From assembly GCA_963680875.1 (NCBI GenBank), contig OY804578.1, forward strand, positions 25,139,101 through 25,203,100: 64,000 nt of DNA, read 5' to 3'. This document shows, in pieces, positions 35,209 through 47,490 of the stretch; the stretch's first letter is position 1, and every line of letters starts with the position of its first letter. The notes below the pieces were generated by a model. That model was not told the DNA's origin and did no database searches. It saw only the letters and a list, made by a program, of their open reading frames with translations. The translations under genes were made by a program, and so were the position numbers. This stretch comes from Bathymodiolus brooksi (taxonomy: Eukaryota; Mollusca; Bivalvia; Mytilida; Modiolidae).

Positions 35209-38200
35209 ATGAATCTTCTTACATTAGCAGTGTTGTTGATTACGATACCATTATCATTATCATGCGACTGTGTCCAGTATAGTGATTACAAGACCCTTCA
35301 GCAAGAATTCTGTGATGCTGAGTTTGGTAAGATAACAATTAATAAAATGTAGCTGGAAAAAGATCATACTGTCAGGCATATGTGACCTTGACCGATTTTG
35401 GCTATACTGTTTATAAACTCTTTGGTTGTATTGCTTCCAAACACTTTTAAATTATGTGGCTTTCCAATGTTTCTATATTGAGTGTACCAGATGAAGGTTA
35501 TTCCGGAGACGAGTCGTGCGAAATCAATTTGATATCTACGTTTTTATTGAAGCATAACTGCCCTAGCCTGACATATTAAAAATGGTGGTTCTAGAATTAA
35601 GAAAAAAATGTTTTCAATGTGACCAACATGTATGTTCCTTTAAAGTAGCAGGTGATGGAATATTACTGCTTTTCACATTTATGATGGATCTTGCCTTTGT
35701 TTATCTCGTTATTACCGTCTCATCTACACAACTTTTACTGAATGATGAAATGAATGGAATGAACGGAACTGGTTTATTTGAATGGAACCTACTTTACAGT
35801 ATAACTCAAATATAATGTTAAGTAGCGACATATATATACCTAGTTGACAGATATGTCATCTAATTGGACGGGTTACTTTATCAATAAGATAAAAAGTGGT
35901 GAAATTGTGTTGAAATGTTGCAAAATAAAAAAAAAATCATTTTTGGATTTAGCACGATAGGTTTCCATGGCAATAATGATCATTTTTAAATCCATATGTT
36001 GACTCCATATATGACTTTATGTAATCAAACTTTATTATTCGTTCGTTAACAAGAACATTAAATTCTCTTTCAGTAATCGGTATTGCAGTTGTAAGTCACG
36101 AGGGTACCGGTAACGCTAATGCTGACAGAAAATATGAAGTACATCTTAAAGATATATTCAAGGTAATCAGTTGTCATAAAATTCTTCTCACTTTACTCAA
36201 GAAATACAAGCTATAGCTCTGGACATTAACATTAAGAGAAGGGGTACCATTGACTACACTATTTGTGTAGTTTCACCAAGTTATTAAATGCGAGAGTATG
36301 GCATATCTATCTGAATTATCTAGCATTGGTTACCCACGCCTTCAATAAATCAAGAGGAATGTGTCTTATGCTGACAACACCTACATGGTTGTAGAATGGT
36401 AGGAACTGAGTTCAAGTTACCCCGAGGAAACTTGTTTTCAAAGATTTAAAGAACATCATCTCATTTTATCTCTCAAAGTTTACCATTGTTTCCATGTTAA
36501 GTTATCCTGTGTCATTGCATGCTATTTTCCATTCAAATGATGGTTCAGACCATCGCCTCTCTTTTATTTTGAGTTCCTAAGTAATGCAATAATTAATAAA
36601 ACTAAGATTCTTCTTGCTTACTTGATCCGAAAATTCCTACATTATTTGTTTTCCACTCTGTTGATTATGAGGATATCTGATGAAGGTTATTCCAGAAATG
36701 TGCTGTGCCACTAAATTCGATATCTACGTTTGTACTTTACAGAACTAATATTATACACATGACAACTTCTATGTCACGGATAATAGATGTATTGCGCATG
36801 GGGTTCACAGTTGGGGCGGTGTGTTCATTATGGCGGTCCTTCTCATCCGGTTTAGCGCAAATAGGCGCTTTGCAAGAGAGTAAGCGGTCATGTATATGCG
36901 TATATAATTTGGCCCTGTTTTGTTTTCAATTATATTTTGGAACTATTTGTTTTGATTTTTCGCTGTATGATTTCATTACGTATATGTAGATGTTCAATTA
37001 TATCCCAAATGAGTACAGAATTTTATATTATTAAACGGTCTTGTATCCAGATAACATGTTATACAATAAAACATTCATCTGTAGAAAATAATAGCACATA
37101 GAATGTGATTGAAAATTATATTTTGGATTTGTTTCTTATTAAGGGAAAGCCAGTAAATGTTGACAGGAAGTTCAGTCTTTATAAGACTACATCTCTGTAT
37201 ACCTACGCCACTGAAGAGAAATGTGGCATCACATTACTACCTAAGAGTTTATATGTAGTTGGAGGTAAGACTTTGAACACAATTTAAAATTACAATAACT
37301 TATTCAGACAATTTTCACTTGTTCAAAGTTCTAAAACTACTTGTGTATTTTCATAAAAAAAGCAATATGTTCATGACCAGCTTAGTGGGTTGCACTACAA
37401 ATAAGGAGAGTTAACAATTCAATGAAACTAGGCAATGCTATTAAAAGTAGTCTTAATTCCAATACTGTCCATGTTAAAATTGTTTCTGTTCATTCTGTAA
37501 TATTATTTATGCTTAGATTATTATGGTTATATGTGCATTTAACACCAGGGTGGTGCTGAGACAATGTAATCGAAATACAATGATTGTTGTACTTATTTTT
37601 ACATTTTGTCGTTGGCGATACACTTATATGTAACACCATCCCGTTTGAATGGTCATGTCAGGTAGCTTTTTGATTCACCTTATGGTTTAAACATATGCAA
37701 GACAGATGAATATATTGATCTGACAACAGTCCTTGACGTGTACTCGATTTTAAAAATATGCACGTGATGTTGTTAGATATTAGTATATCGCGAAAAAGAT
37801 TTAAAACATATGCATTTAATTAGATTGCTGCTGAAATTTACCCCCTGTGCATTATAGACCCACACCTCTTCTTAATCTAATATTGTACTCATTTATCACT
37901 TGGTTAACCGTTTGTCGTAGTCATAAACATGTCCCTATTTCATCTTACACGACACCTGATTTTTACATTACAAGAATATATAGTTTCCAATTTGCTATTT
38001 TAAATTGGCGACAAGAATATAATTGATATAAATAAATGAATTATATAAGTATTAAGAAATACAACTATTTTAGCTTTTTTCCTGAAAGTTAGCCGTAAAA
38101 GTTATTCTTTCAGTTCGCTCATTTCACTTTTTGATATTTTGATATGTTGAATAAAGCACGATAGTAATGTTCCAAATATAAGAAGGCATTAAAAGGCAAT

Positions 38201-41200
38201 CCCAATGACACATTATTTCTAAAAACTCAATTTCGTACTTCCTTGTAGTAATTATTTAGCACCAGGAAGTTAACATAGACAACATGATAACATATAAATA
38301 AGCTATACTTCACATTATCTGGGATGGTAAGCAAGAAACTAAAGATATTGACAAGGTTATTGAAGCCATTAAGTTAACTAAACTTAAAAACTTGGAAGAA
38401 AAAATTACTTTTGCATGCAAATGACAACAAAATTGTATATTTCTATATCTTCACAAGATGGTATTAATATAAAACAAAATTCATTGCTAATATAAAACTT
38501 TCTGAAGGAAAATACTTTCTTATTAAAACGTAGTCAACCTACTTCATTATAATACTGAATACGCTCAGGGCTGTTGGAAAAATAAGATAATGACATTAGA
38601 AATCTCCATGACAACAAGGTTGCTTACTATGAAATTTGAATTATTATATGTCTTTATTTCATTGGTCATGTAAGCAGTACCGTGATGAAATTCCAGATAT
38701 ATTATGATTCGTATATGCGTATTGCCGCACACATTGTGGATATATTTCTGGGGGATTATGTCATGAAAATAATGTGTTTATTTCTTTATATATTCATTTT
38801 ATCGGGAACACATAATTAAGATGATTGATTGTCTATCTACTTGCACGAATGTACATTATCGTCTTGTTGAATCATAAATTCAACGATGACGACATGGTTA
38901 CTAATTTATTTTACAAATTTGCTTTAGAATGTTACTTATTTTAACTAATATACTCAAAATGTCATCAATTTGAAAATGTAAGTAACTTAATTACAACTTG
39001 CAAATAGTTTCTCCGGTTAGAGTAGAAATAATTCAAAGAAACAATCAGTTTGTCATTTTGACACTGGCTACATCATGTTTGTCTGGCTACATCATGTTTG
39101 TCTGACTACATCATGTTTGTCTGACTACATCATGCTTGTCTGGCTACATCATGTTTGTCTGGCTACATCATGTTTGTCTGGCTATATCATGTTTGTCTGG
39201 CTACATCATGTTTGTCTGACTACATCATGTTTGTCTGACTACATCATGTTTGTCTGACTACATCATGTTTGTCTGGCTACATCATGTTTGTCTGGCTACA
39301 TCATGTTTGTCTGGCTACATCATGTTTGTCTGGCTACATCATGTTTGTCTGGCTACATCATGTTTGTCTGGCTACATCATGTTTGTCTGGCTACATCATG
39401 TTTGTCTGGCTATATCATGTTTGTCTGGCTACATCATGTTTGTCTGACTACATCATGTTTGTCTGACTACATCATGTTTGTCTGACTACATCATGTTTGT
39501 CTGGCTACATCATGTTTGTCTGGCTACATCATGTTTGTCTGACTACATCATGTTTGTCTGGCTACATCATGTTTGTCTGACTACATCATGTTTGTCTGGC
39601 TACATCATGTTTGTCTGGCTACATCATGTTTGTCTGGCTACATCATGTTTGTCTGACTACATCATGTTTGTCTGGCTACATCATGTTTGTCTGGCTACAT
39701 CATGTTTGTCTGGCTACATCATGTTTGTCTGGCTACATCATGTTTGTCTGGCTACATCATGTTTGTCTGACTACATCATGTTTGTCTGGCTACATCATGT
39801 TTGTCTGACTACATCATGTTTGTCTGGCTACATCATGTTTGTCTGGCTACATCATGTTTGTCTGGCTACATCATGTTTGTCTGGCTACATCATGTTTGTC
39901 TGACTACATCATGTTTGTCTGGCTACATCATGTTTGTCTGGCTACATCATGTTTGTCTGACTACATCATGTTTGTCTGACTACATCATGTTTGTCTGACT
40001 ACATCATGTTTGTCTGGCTACATCATGTTTGTCTGGCTACATCATGTTTGTCTGGCTACATCATGTTTGTCTGGCTACATCATGTTTGTCTGGCTACATC
40101 ATGTTTGTCTGGCTATATCATGTTTGTCTGGCTACATCATGTTTGTCTGACTACATCATGTTTGTCTGACTACATCATGTTTGTCTGGCTACATCATGTT
40201 TGTCTGGCTACATCATGTTTGTCTGGCTACATCATGTTTGTCTGGCTACATCATGTTTGTCTGGCTACATCATGTTTGTCTGGCTACATCATGTTTGTCT
40301 GGCTATATCATGTTTGTCTGGCTACATCATGTGTGTCTGACTACATCAAGTTTGTCTGACTACATCATGTTTGTCTGACTACATCATGTTTGTCTGACTA
40401 CATCATGTTTGTCTGGCTACATCATGTTTGTCTGGCTACATCATGTTTGTCTGACTACATCATGTTTGTCTGACTACATCATGTTTGTCTGGCTACATCA
40501 TGTTTGTCTGACTACATCATGTTTGTCTGGCTACATCATGTTTGTCTGGCTACATCATGTTTGTCTGGCTACATCATGTTTGTCTGACTACATCATGTTT
40601 GTCTGGCTACATCATGTTTGTCTGGCTACATCATGTTTGTCTGGCTACATCATGAATGTCTGGCTACATCATGTTTGTCTGGCTACATCATGTTTGTCTG
40701 GCTACATCATGTTTGTCTGACTACATCATGTTTGTCTGGCTACATCATGTTTGTCTGGCTACATCATGTTTGTCTGACTACATCATGTTTGTCTGGCTAC
40801 ATCATGTTTGTCTGGCTACATCATGTTTGTCTGACTACATCATGTTTGTCTGGCTACATCATGTTTGTCTGGCTACATCATGTTTGTCTGGCTACATCAT
40901 GTTTGTCTGGCTACATCATGTTTGTCTGGCTACATCATGTTTGTCTGACTACATCATGTTTGTCTGGCTACATCATGTTTGTCTGGCTACATCATGTTTG
41001 TCTGACTACATCATGTTTGTCTGCCTACATCATGTCTGTCTGGCTGCATCATGTTTGTCTGGCTACATCATGTTTGTCTGGCTACATCATGTTTGTCTGG
41101 CTACATCATGTTTGTTGCATTTTATCCTTCGTTTTCTCTATGAAGATAATGTTACCCATGCTGAATGGTATCCATTAATTGTTTCTTAATGATCGATGAA

Positions 41201-44200
41201 AACGATCTCACATTATACATTACACGCCATTAAGAATGGATAGTTACCACCCTAAAGGTTATTTTCTTATCGGATAGCCCCTTAGATATTAGTACCGTAT
41301 ATTTTATAAAGTCATAGGACCGTCATGGACACGATCGTATAATAATTAGATATACAATATATCTACTTATGCAACAAATGACTATCACCACTAATATTCA
41401 GAATTCGATTTCTGTAGGTGAGTGAGCAAATGTATATGACAAAAATGTGTCAGTGATGTGGGTAAAGTTGATGCTATCTCCTAGTACATAGGTGTCCTTC
41501 GAAAATAATATTAGCCGCTATTATATATATGATGTATTGTTGTATCTATGACCATAACCATTTAATCTCATTTCAAAATTATTTCTTCCTAATACAACAT
41601 ATAAAGTAGAAATTATATGATTTTATGTTCTTAAGCTCCAAAACTAGTTGGAGTCTAGCCAGTAGAAGTATTACTAATATCAAAATAAATATGATTATCA
41701 AAGCATAACAAAGCATTCTGTTAAATATTGTGGATACTTTTATAGGAAAATAAAATACCCCAGCAATCAACATACATAACAAACATTTGTTTTACACGTA
41801 AATATTTTATATCTTACACTGACAATGATTGTTACCAACATCGTGTTTGTATTTAACTAAGTGTACGATTGCTGTCGTGTTATTCCACATTGCATACTCA
41901 AAACAATTGTAATGAAGACAATAAGTCTCCAAATTGTATGATTCTAGTTTTCTTTTTCACAAATTAAAATTAATTTATGAACTTGCTCGATTGATACCAA
42001 AATTATTTGGAACCTTATCAGTGGCATAATGGTTAGCGTGCTCGCCTCGAGTGTGATAGATCGTGGGTTCGAGCCCCGGTCGGGTCCAACCAAAGACTGT
42101 AAACATTGTATTTGTTGCTTCTCCGCTAAGCTCGCATCATTAAGGAGAAAGGCTCGGAAACAGAATAATGTGTCCGAGTGTGGCGATATGTCTGCCCGCG
42201 GAGTGTTGTTTCAGTGAGCTAGCACTATAAAAATCCAACTCAGCGTGTTGGGCTAGGACAAAGCGGACCTCATCATCACCTCATTGAAAATTAACTTGTT
42301 CTCGCCATGATATAGCTGACAAATTGCTGAATTGGCGTTAAACAACAATCACTCAATCACTCACTCACACAAAATGATTTGGTATCTTCTACGAGTACAT
42401 ATTGTATTATCATTTTGTGACAAACAGAAATGTACAGAAACCGATTAGTGGGTATTCGCCTAATCTTGTAAGATGTATGAATGATATCATCGAAGTTATT
42501 GAAACGTAAAACAAAGCAAACGTTCCATTCTATGCCTATATTTTGCTATATAAGATTATCATATAATATTGAAAAAGGTCAAGATAAGCTGACTCTCCCA
42601 TACAATGAGAGATAAGATTAAGAAATAACCATTAGTTCAAACTGTGCTACACGTATGTACATACTACACTATATTACCCATAACATTGTAAATTCTGTTA
42701 TTTTACAGGTAAAGTCGAAGGTAAGTAGTTTGAACTTAATTTTAAATTGATATTTCAAGTAAGATTTTCTTGAAATTGTAACTTGATTACCAAAATCTGT
42801 GATGTACGAATTAATAAATTGTATCGAGCATGCATGATCCATAGAGAAAAATCATTTTATATTAGTCAGAAATCAAATAAAATACCTATATAGTAGCTTA
42901 TCTGTAATGAAGGACAAATAATTTGTTCTATTGGTAGGAATAAACGTGTATTTTTTCCATCGAGATTGCATTTACAATAGCCATTTTTTACGGTTCTGAA
43001 AATGGATTATCCCCCCTCGCACAAAATACTTATAAAAGCATTAAGGAAACTTAGATAATAAAGTCCATAGCATTGATAGAATTAAATAACAGTTGCCTAT
43101 ATTTATTGTGTATTCTACAAATTTTGTATTTAGGTGGTAAGAATTGGATAAGTACATGTTTTCTGAATTATCCTGGGTATGATCTGCCATGTAATCCTAA
43201 GCTGTTCATTGAGGGATGCAAGTATTGTAAAGTGAGTATAATTATCACAAAGAACATGAAGTAAAATCTGAAGGGTAATCAGTAATGGACAATCTAGAAG
43301 TATCAGCCACATAGGACAAAAGACACTTGACACATAGGACAAAAACACTTGACACATAGGACAAAAGACACTTGAAAAATAGAACAAGACACTTGACACA
43401 TAGGACAAGACACTTGACACATAGGACAAAAGACATTTGACACATAGGACAAAAGACACTTGACACATAGGACAAGACACTTGACACATAGGACAAAAAA
43501 AAATTGACACATAGGACAAAAGACACTTGACATATAGGACAAGACACTTGACACATAGGACAAAATACACTTGACATATAGGACAAGACACTTGAAACAT
43601 AGGACAAAAGACACTTGACACAGGAAAAAAGACACTTGACTAGTATGACAAAAGACACTTGACACATAGTATAAAAACACTTGACACATAGGACAAAAGA
43701 CACTTGACACATAGGACAAAATACACTTGACAAATAGGACAAAAGACACTTGACACAGGACAAAACACACTTGACACATAGGACAAAAGACACTTGACAC
43801 ATATGACAAAAACACTTGACACATAGGACAACATACACTTGACACATAGGACAACAGACACTTGACACATAGGACAAAATACACTTGACACATAGGACAA
43901 AAGACACTTGACACATAGGACAAAAGACACTTGACACATAGGACAAAACACTTGACACATATGATAAAATACACTTGACAAATAGGACAAAGACACTTGA
44001 CACAGGACAAAAGACACTTGACACATAGGACAAAAGACACTTGACACATAGGACAAAAGACACTTGACACATAGGACAAAATACACTTGACACATAGGAC
44101 AAAAGACACTTGACACATAGGACAAAAGACACTTGACACACAGGACAAAAGACACTTGACACATAGGACAAAGACACTTGACACATAGGACAACCGACAC

Positions 44201-46215
44201 TTGACACATAGGACAAAAACAGTTGACACATAGGACAAAATAAATTAAACACTTGACACATAGGACAAAAGACACTTGACACATAGGACAAAAGACACTT
44301 GACACAGGACAAAAACACTTGACACATAAGACAAAAGACACTTGACCCATAGGATAAAATACACTTGACACATAGGACAAAATACACTTGACACATGGGA
44401 CAAAAACACTTGACACATAGGACAAAAGATACTTGACACATAGGACAAAATACACTTGATACATAGGAAAAAAGACACTTGACACAGGACAAAAGACACT
44501 TGACACATAGGACAAAAGACACTTGACACATAGGACAAAAGACACTTGACACATAGGACAAAAATACTTGATACATAGCACAAAAGACACTTGATACATA
44601 TGACAAAAGACACTTGACACATAGGACAAAAGACACTTGACACATAGGACACAATACACTTGACACATAGGACAGAAGACACTTGACATATAAGACTAAA
44701 GACACTTGACACATAAGACAAAAGACACTTGACACATAGGACAAAAGGCACTTGACACATAGGACAACAGACACTTGAAGAAGACAAACAAAATGACAAC
44801 ACAGAAAATAAGAAAGATGAGCAAAACAGACCTCTCTAATGAATGGGGGGGGGGGGGGGGGGGGTGGGGAGGTGGGTAGGTGCTAGCGAAAGGGGTAAGG
44901 AGTTCATGATTCCTATAAGACTGGCGCAGTGTTTTTCATATAGTCAAGTTCGGTAAATGTGTTGTCGAAGAGAGAGGAAAGTAAAAATATAAGTAAAGGA
45001 AAAACAGTCATGCACCAGAAAATGGTGAATCCACTACAAAACTTATTCAACCAGGACAGTTAATGAACCAAAACAAAACACATGTAATAGTAGCATCTAA
45101 TTAGAAAATGCAACCATGCGATTACGTAACATATACGACAAAACAAATTGTAGTCGTAATCCCCAGAGCATTCTAAGAGTATTTAGTGAATTGCGAATCT
45201 CACGGTAGGACAAATTACAATTTTACAAAATAGGTGAAAAAATGTATTCTTCATATTAGTAAAACGACATGAAGAAGGTAGATAACAAAATGATTACAGT
45301 AATAAGAAAATCTTAAATTAAGAGGGTTATGGCTATAGTGTTTAATGCCACTTTCAATAATATTTCAACAATATTGTGGCGGTTTGTTTATTGGTGGAGG
45401 AAACCGGAGTACCTCAAGAAAACCACTGACCTGTCGCAATTCACTGATAAACTTTATCACATAATATTGTATCGAGTACATCTCGCCGTGAGTGAGATTC
45501 GAGTTCACAACTTTAGTGGTAATATGCACAGATGTAGTTATAAATTTAACTATGCGATCATGAAAACGAGAGTCCCTAATGTAAAAGACGACAATTGATT
45601 ATTATAATACACCAATAACAGACAAACTGAAAAACAACTTAGAAGTGAGATCATGCGCTCTGAAAATACCTGTGAGGAATTTAATAATACAGAGGATTAT
45701 TCGCGTGCTTACTTTTCTATGTTTTTTTTCAGATAAAACGATGCGGCTCTGGTTATTGTTCAGACCGTAACGATGAATGTAAATATAGAAGGAACCAGTC
45801 GAATAAACGTTACGACGACGCATGTGTCCCTGGACCAACAGGAAGATGTACATGGCAAGAATGTGCAGACATGACGATATTTTCAACAAAAATAATAGGC
45901 GATTACACTCCCCCTCCTTACCCATTAGACTCACTATCGCACTTATCAAGGTCTAAGCCAGCTAAAATATACAACCCTCCTCCTATTTATGTACCACCAA
46001 TACCGCCTCATCCATCAAATATTCCTGATTATTTCATACCAATGTATATGACTTCCTCCAAGACAACACCTCCAACTGCTCCTCCCCCTCCTCCTCCTAC
46101 TCCCATACGGACCCAACCTCATCACATAACAAGCAAACCACCCCATAAACCAAGTCATGGCTCATCTCCTACTAATGGTATAAAATTTTGGTTGGAGCCA
46201 AACTACTTCAAATAA
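35209..46215 (+). CDS. TIMP: Gene 3: TIMP/netrin-like metalloproteinase inhibitor with proline-rich tail (6 exons, 306 aa)
   Basis: Exons: 35209-35326, 36074-36162, 37144-37264, 42709-42720, 43134-43231, 45733-46215 (921 nt, phases consistent). Signal peptide [18 protein letters not shown], then mature [17 protein letters not shown]: the Cys-x-Cys start that defines TIMPs, whose free N-terminal Cys chelates the metalloproteinase zinc. Cysteines at 19, 21, 36, 96, 122, 133 and 142/145 fit the netrin-like domain. A cysteine-rich C-terminal lobe (150-190, 'GRCTWQEC') follows. Residues about 200-306 are a Pro/Thr/His-rich extension ('[13 protein letters not shown]') beyond the usual TIMP length of about 200 residues. 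A 12-nt micro-exon encodes KVE plus split glycines. Position 2 of the mature protein is Asp. Secreted; inhibition of MMPs is expected from the family but not proven. Confidence 0.9.
35455..35550 (+). mobile_element. Family C (hammerhead-like) copy
   Basis: Reads 'aaattatgtggctttccaat', 'gtgtaccagatgaaggttat', 'gagacgagtcgtgcg' and 'ttgatatctacgtttttatt'. The CTGATGA is changed to CAGATGA and GAAAC to GAGAC. It lies in gene 3 intron 1. Confidence 0.7.
36660..36740 (+). mobile_element. Family C (hammerhead-like) copy
   Basis: Contains an intact 'tctgatgaaggttattccag' plus 'aaatgtgctgtgcc' and 'ttcgatatctacgtttgta'. GAAAC has become GAAAT. It lies in gene 3 intron 2. Confidence 0.7.
37608..37797. 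mobile_element. MITE-like element with terminal inverted repeats, copy 2
   Basis: Ends 'ggcgatacacttatatgtaa' and 'gttgttagatattagtatat' followed by cgcgaaaa. Internally it shares 'ttgaatggtcatgtcaggt'-like and 'gcacgtgatgttgtt' blocks with the 51474-51697 copy. It lies in gene 3 intron 3. Confidence 0.6.
39065..41115. repeat. 19-bp satellite (about 108 copies) in gene 3 intron 3
   Basis: The unit is 'catcatgtttgtctggcta', with one dominant variant (ctgacta for ctggcta) scattered through the array and rare point variants. Since 19 is not divisible by three, three units give a 57-nt frame cycle and all three + frames stay open for long stretches. The translations ('[19 protein letters not shown]') are therefore artefacts of the period. 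Confidence 0.97.
41315..41470 (+). mobile_element. Degenerate SINE family B head
   Basis: 'aggaccgtcatggacacgat' and 'ctatcaccactaatattcag' match the head of SINE B, with the 3' half missing. Confidence 0.45.
42017..42371 (+). mobile_element. SINE family A, best copy (tRNA-related head)
   Basis: The head has a box A-like 'tggcataatggttagcgtg' and a box B 'gggttcgagccccggtc', both close to RNA polymerase III consensus. The body is shared with 10689-10980, and the 3' end is 'ggcgttaaacaacaatcact' followed by repeated 'cactca'. It lies in gene 3 intron 3, about 340 bp before the micro-exon. This is the copy most likely to be young. Confidence 0.88.
42709..42720 (+). CDS. 12-nt micro-exon of gene 3
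   Basis: Flanked by 'ctgttattttacag' upstream and a consensus gtaagt donor downstream. It continues the phase-1 frame (G|GT AAA GTC GAA G|GT) and adds K-V-E and a glycine in the loop between two strands of the netrin-like fold. Its length is a multiple of three, so skipping it would keep the frame (GGA G|GT GGT). Confidence 0.7.
43305..44778. repeat. 23-bp minisatellite (about 64 copies), imperfect
   Basis: The unit contains 'gacacttgacacataggaca' followed by aaa. Many copies lack one or a few bases ('acacaggacaaaa', 'ggacaagacac'), so the period slips between about 17 and 24. The - strand is open in all three frames ('[19 protein letters not shown]'), which is a property of the unit, not evidence of a Cys-rich protein. 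Confidence 0.96.
44845..44864. repeat. Poly-G tract
   Basis: A run of 20 G followed by tgggg, inside the D' fragment, at the same place in the element as the 21-C run of the 8930-9125 copy. Confidence 0.93.
45324..45578 (-). mobile_element. SINE family B copy
   Basis: Reverse orientation, from 'agtgtttaatgccactttca' to 'gatcatgaaaacgagagtcc'. It lies in gene 3 intron 5, ending about 155 bp before the last exon. Confidence 0.8.
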
Positions 46216-46553
46216 ATGCATTTACTTATAGGTTCAACTTATTTTGTCATAAATACACTGGTATATTTTGATTTAAAGCTGTGTTCACCCATATCTTGTT
46301 TATAGCTATTTTGTAATGGTTGTATTATCGTTAGTTGGTTTAAATTTGGGTTTGCGTGCTTCTTTTCTATTATAATATATGTCTCTCATTGTCTTAATGC
46401 ACTAATAGAGACAGCTATTGTGATGTCCTTAGATAATTACTGATAATAGCAATTTACTCCTACCAATAAAATAATAATGCAATGAATCACTAATAACTCC
46501 AATATCTATTTCGTCCTATTCTTTTCAAAAAGCATCTGTAAAAGAAAGTAAAA

Positions 46554-46812
46554 GGGATTATGGTGTTTAATGCCACTTTCAACAATATTTCGGTTATATC
46601 GTGGCGGTAAGTTTCATTGGTGGAGGGAACCGGAGGATCCGGAGAAAACCATCGAACTGTCGCAAGTCACTGACAAACTTTATCACATAAAGTTGTATCG
46701 AGTAGACCTCGCCTGAACGGGATTCGAACTCTTGACGTTAGTGGTTATAGGTACTGATGGCATAGGTAGTTATAAATCCAACTACCATACGATCACGACC
46801 ACGATGGACCCT
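46554..46812 (-). mobile_element. SINE family B copy (near full length)
   Basis: Reverse orientation, 'ggtgtttaatgccactttca' to 'gatcacgaccacgatggacc'. It is one of the cleanest copies and served as my reference for the interrupted copy at 3039-3572. Confidence 0.85.
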
Positions 46813-47344
46813 AATGTAAAGGTAGAAAGACACCAACAGTGTATTTATTGTTGATCAACATCTCACAAACACCGTCAAGTCTACATGACCAGAACTTATT
46901 CCTCAAATTGAGGCTGTACAGATCTCTAGAAATCAGAGTGGTATTATTAACCTTTAATCGATAAACATTTCATCTGTGTTATTGTGTGTAAAGAGTCAAC
47001 GTATCTTTACATATGAATGCCAGTATTGTTTTACTATATATGCATCAAAGCCTCATTGTCTTGAACCGACCTCTTGCGTTAGATATAGATTCTATAAAAA
47101 AAAATGCTTACAAAATGCACGATTGAAGAATCATTCCGCCCATTGAAATTCATAATGTTGTATACAGTGCATTTCTCTTGAACTATGACCTATCTAATAC
47201 GTAACGCTTGCATATCTCTATTCTTTGGTCAAAACAATGTTCGGAAAACTATTTAAAATATACTAATTGTAATCTCTATTAATGAGCTTCTAAGAATGTA
47301 CGTATCAAACGATATTAACAATTATTTGATGATAACAGATTAGA

Positions 47345-47490
47345 TGTTTATGGGTATTCGCCGTTATTTCACTTATATTATGACAGTCAGTTAGTTGCAC
47401 TGGTGGTGGAAACCACCGACCATACATAGGTCACACAATTACATCATCAGACAACAAATCCAACTATAATATGATCGAGGTTCATGGAAA
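47345..47490 (-). mobile_element. Degenerate SINE family B fragment
   Basis: 'ttcacttatattatgacagt' and 'actggtggtggaaaccaccg' retain the block order of the family with internal deletions. Confidence 0.5.

Larger units (their letters stand above)
43262..44925 (-). mobile_element. RT-retroelement 3' fragment (D') split by an internal 23-bp array
   Basis: 43262-43305 ('ctgaagggtaatcag...ggacaatctaga') and 44765-44925 ('gaagacaaacaaaatgacaa', poly-G, 'gggtaaggagttcatgattc') are the two ends of a reverse-oriented D' fragment. The material between them is a tandem array. Single-copy D' elements (5273-5497, 57055-57275) lack it. It lies in gene 3 intron 5. Confidence 0.65.

Noticed and set aside
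39075..41189. Many overlapping open frames of 60-186 codons rich in Cys and His
   Set aside because: They are the three reading phases of a 19-bp satellite inside a gene 3 intron. Length follows from the period, not from selection.
42019..42095. tRNA gene
   Set aside because: Boxes A and B are tRNA-like, but no cloverleaf with acceptor and anticodon stems could be folded and the sequence continues into a SINE body found at other loci.
43130..44802. Cys-rich open frames up to 509 codons on the - strand, open in all three phases
   Set aside because: They derive from the imperfect 23-bp minisatellite. Three overlapping frames with the same repeated peptide rule out a real coding sequence.
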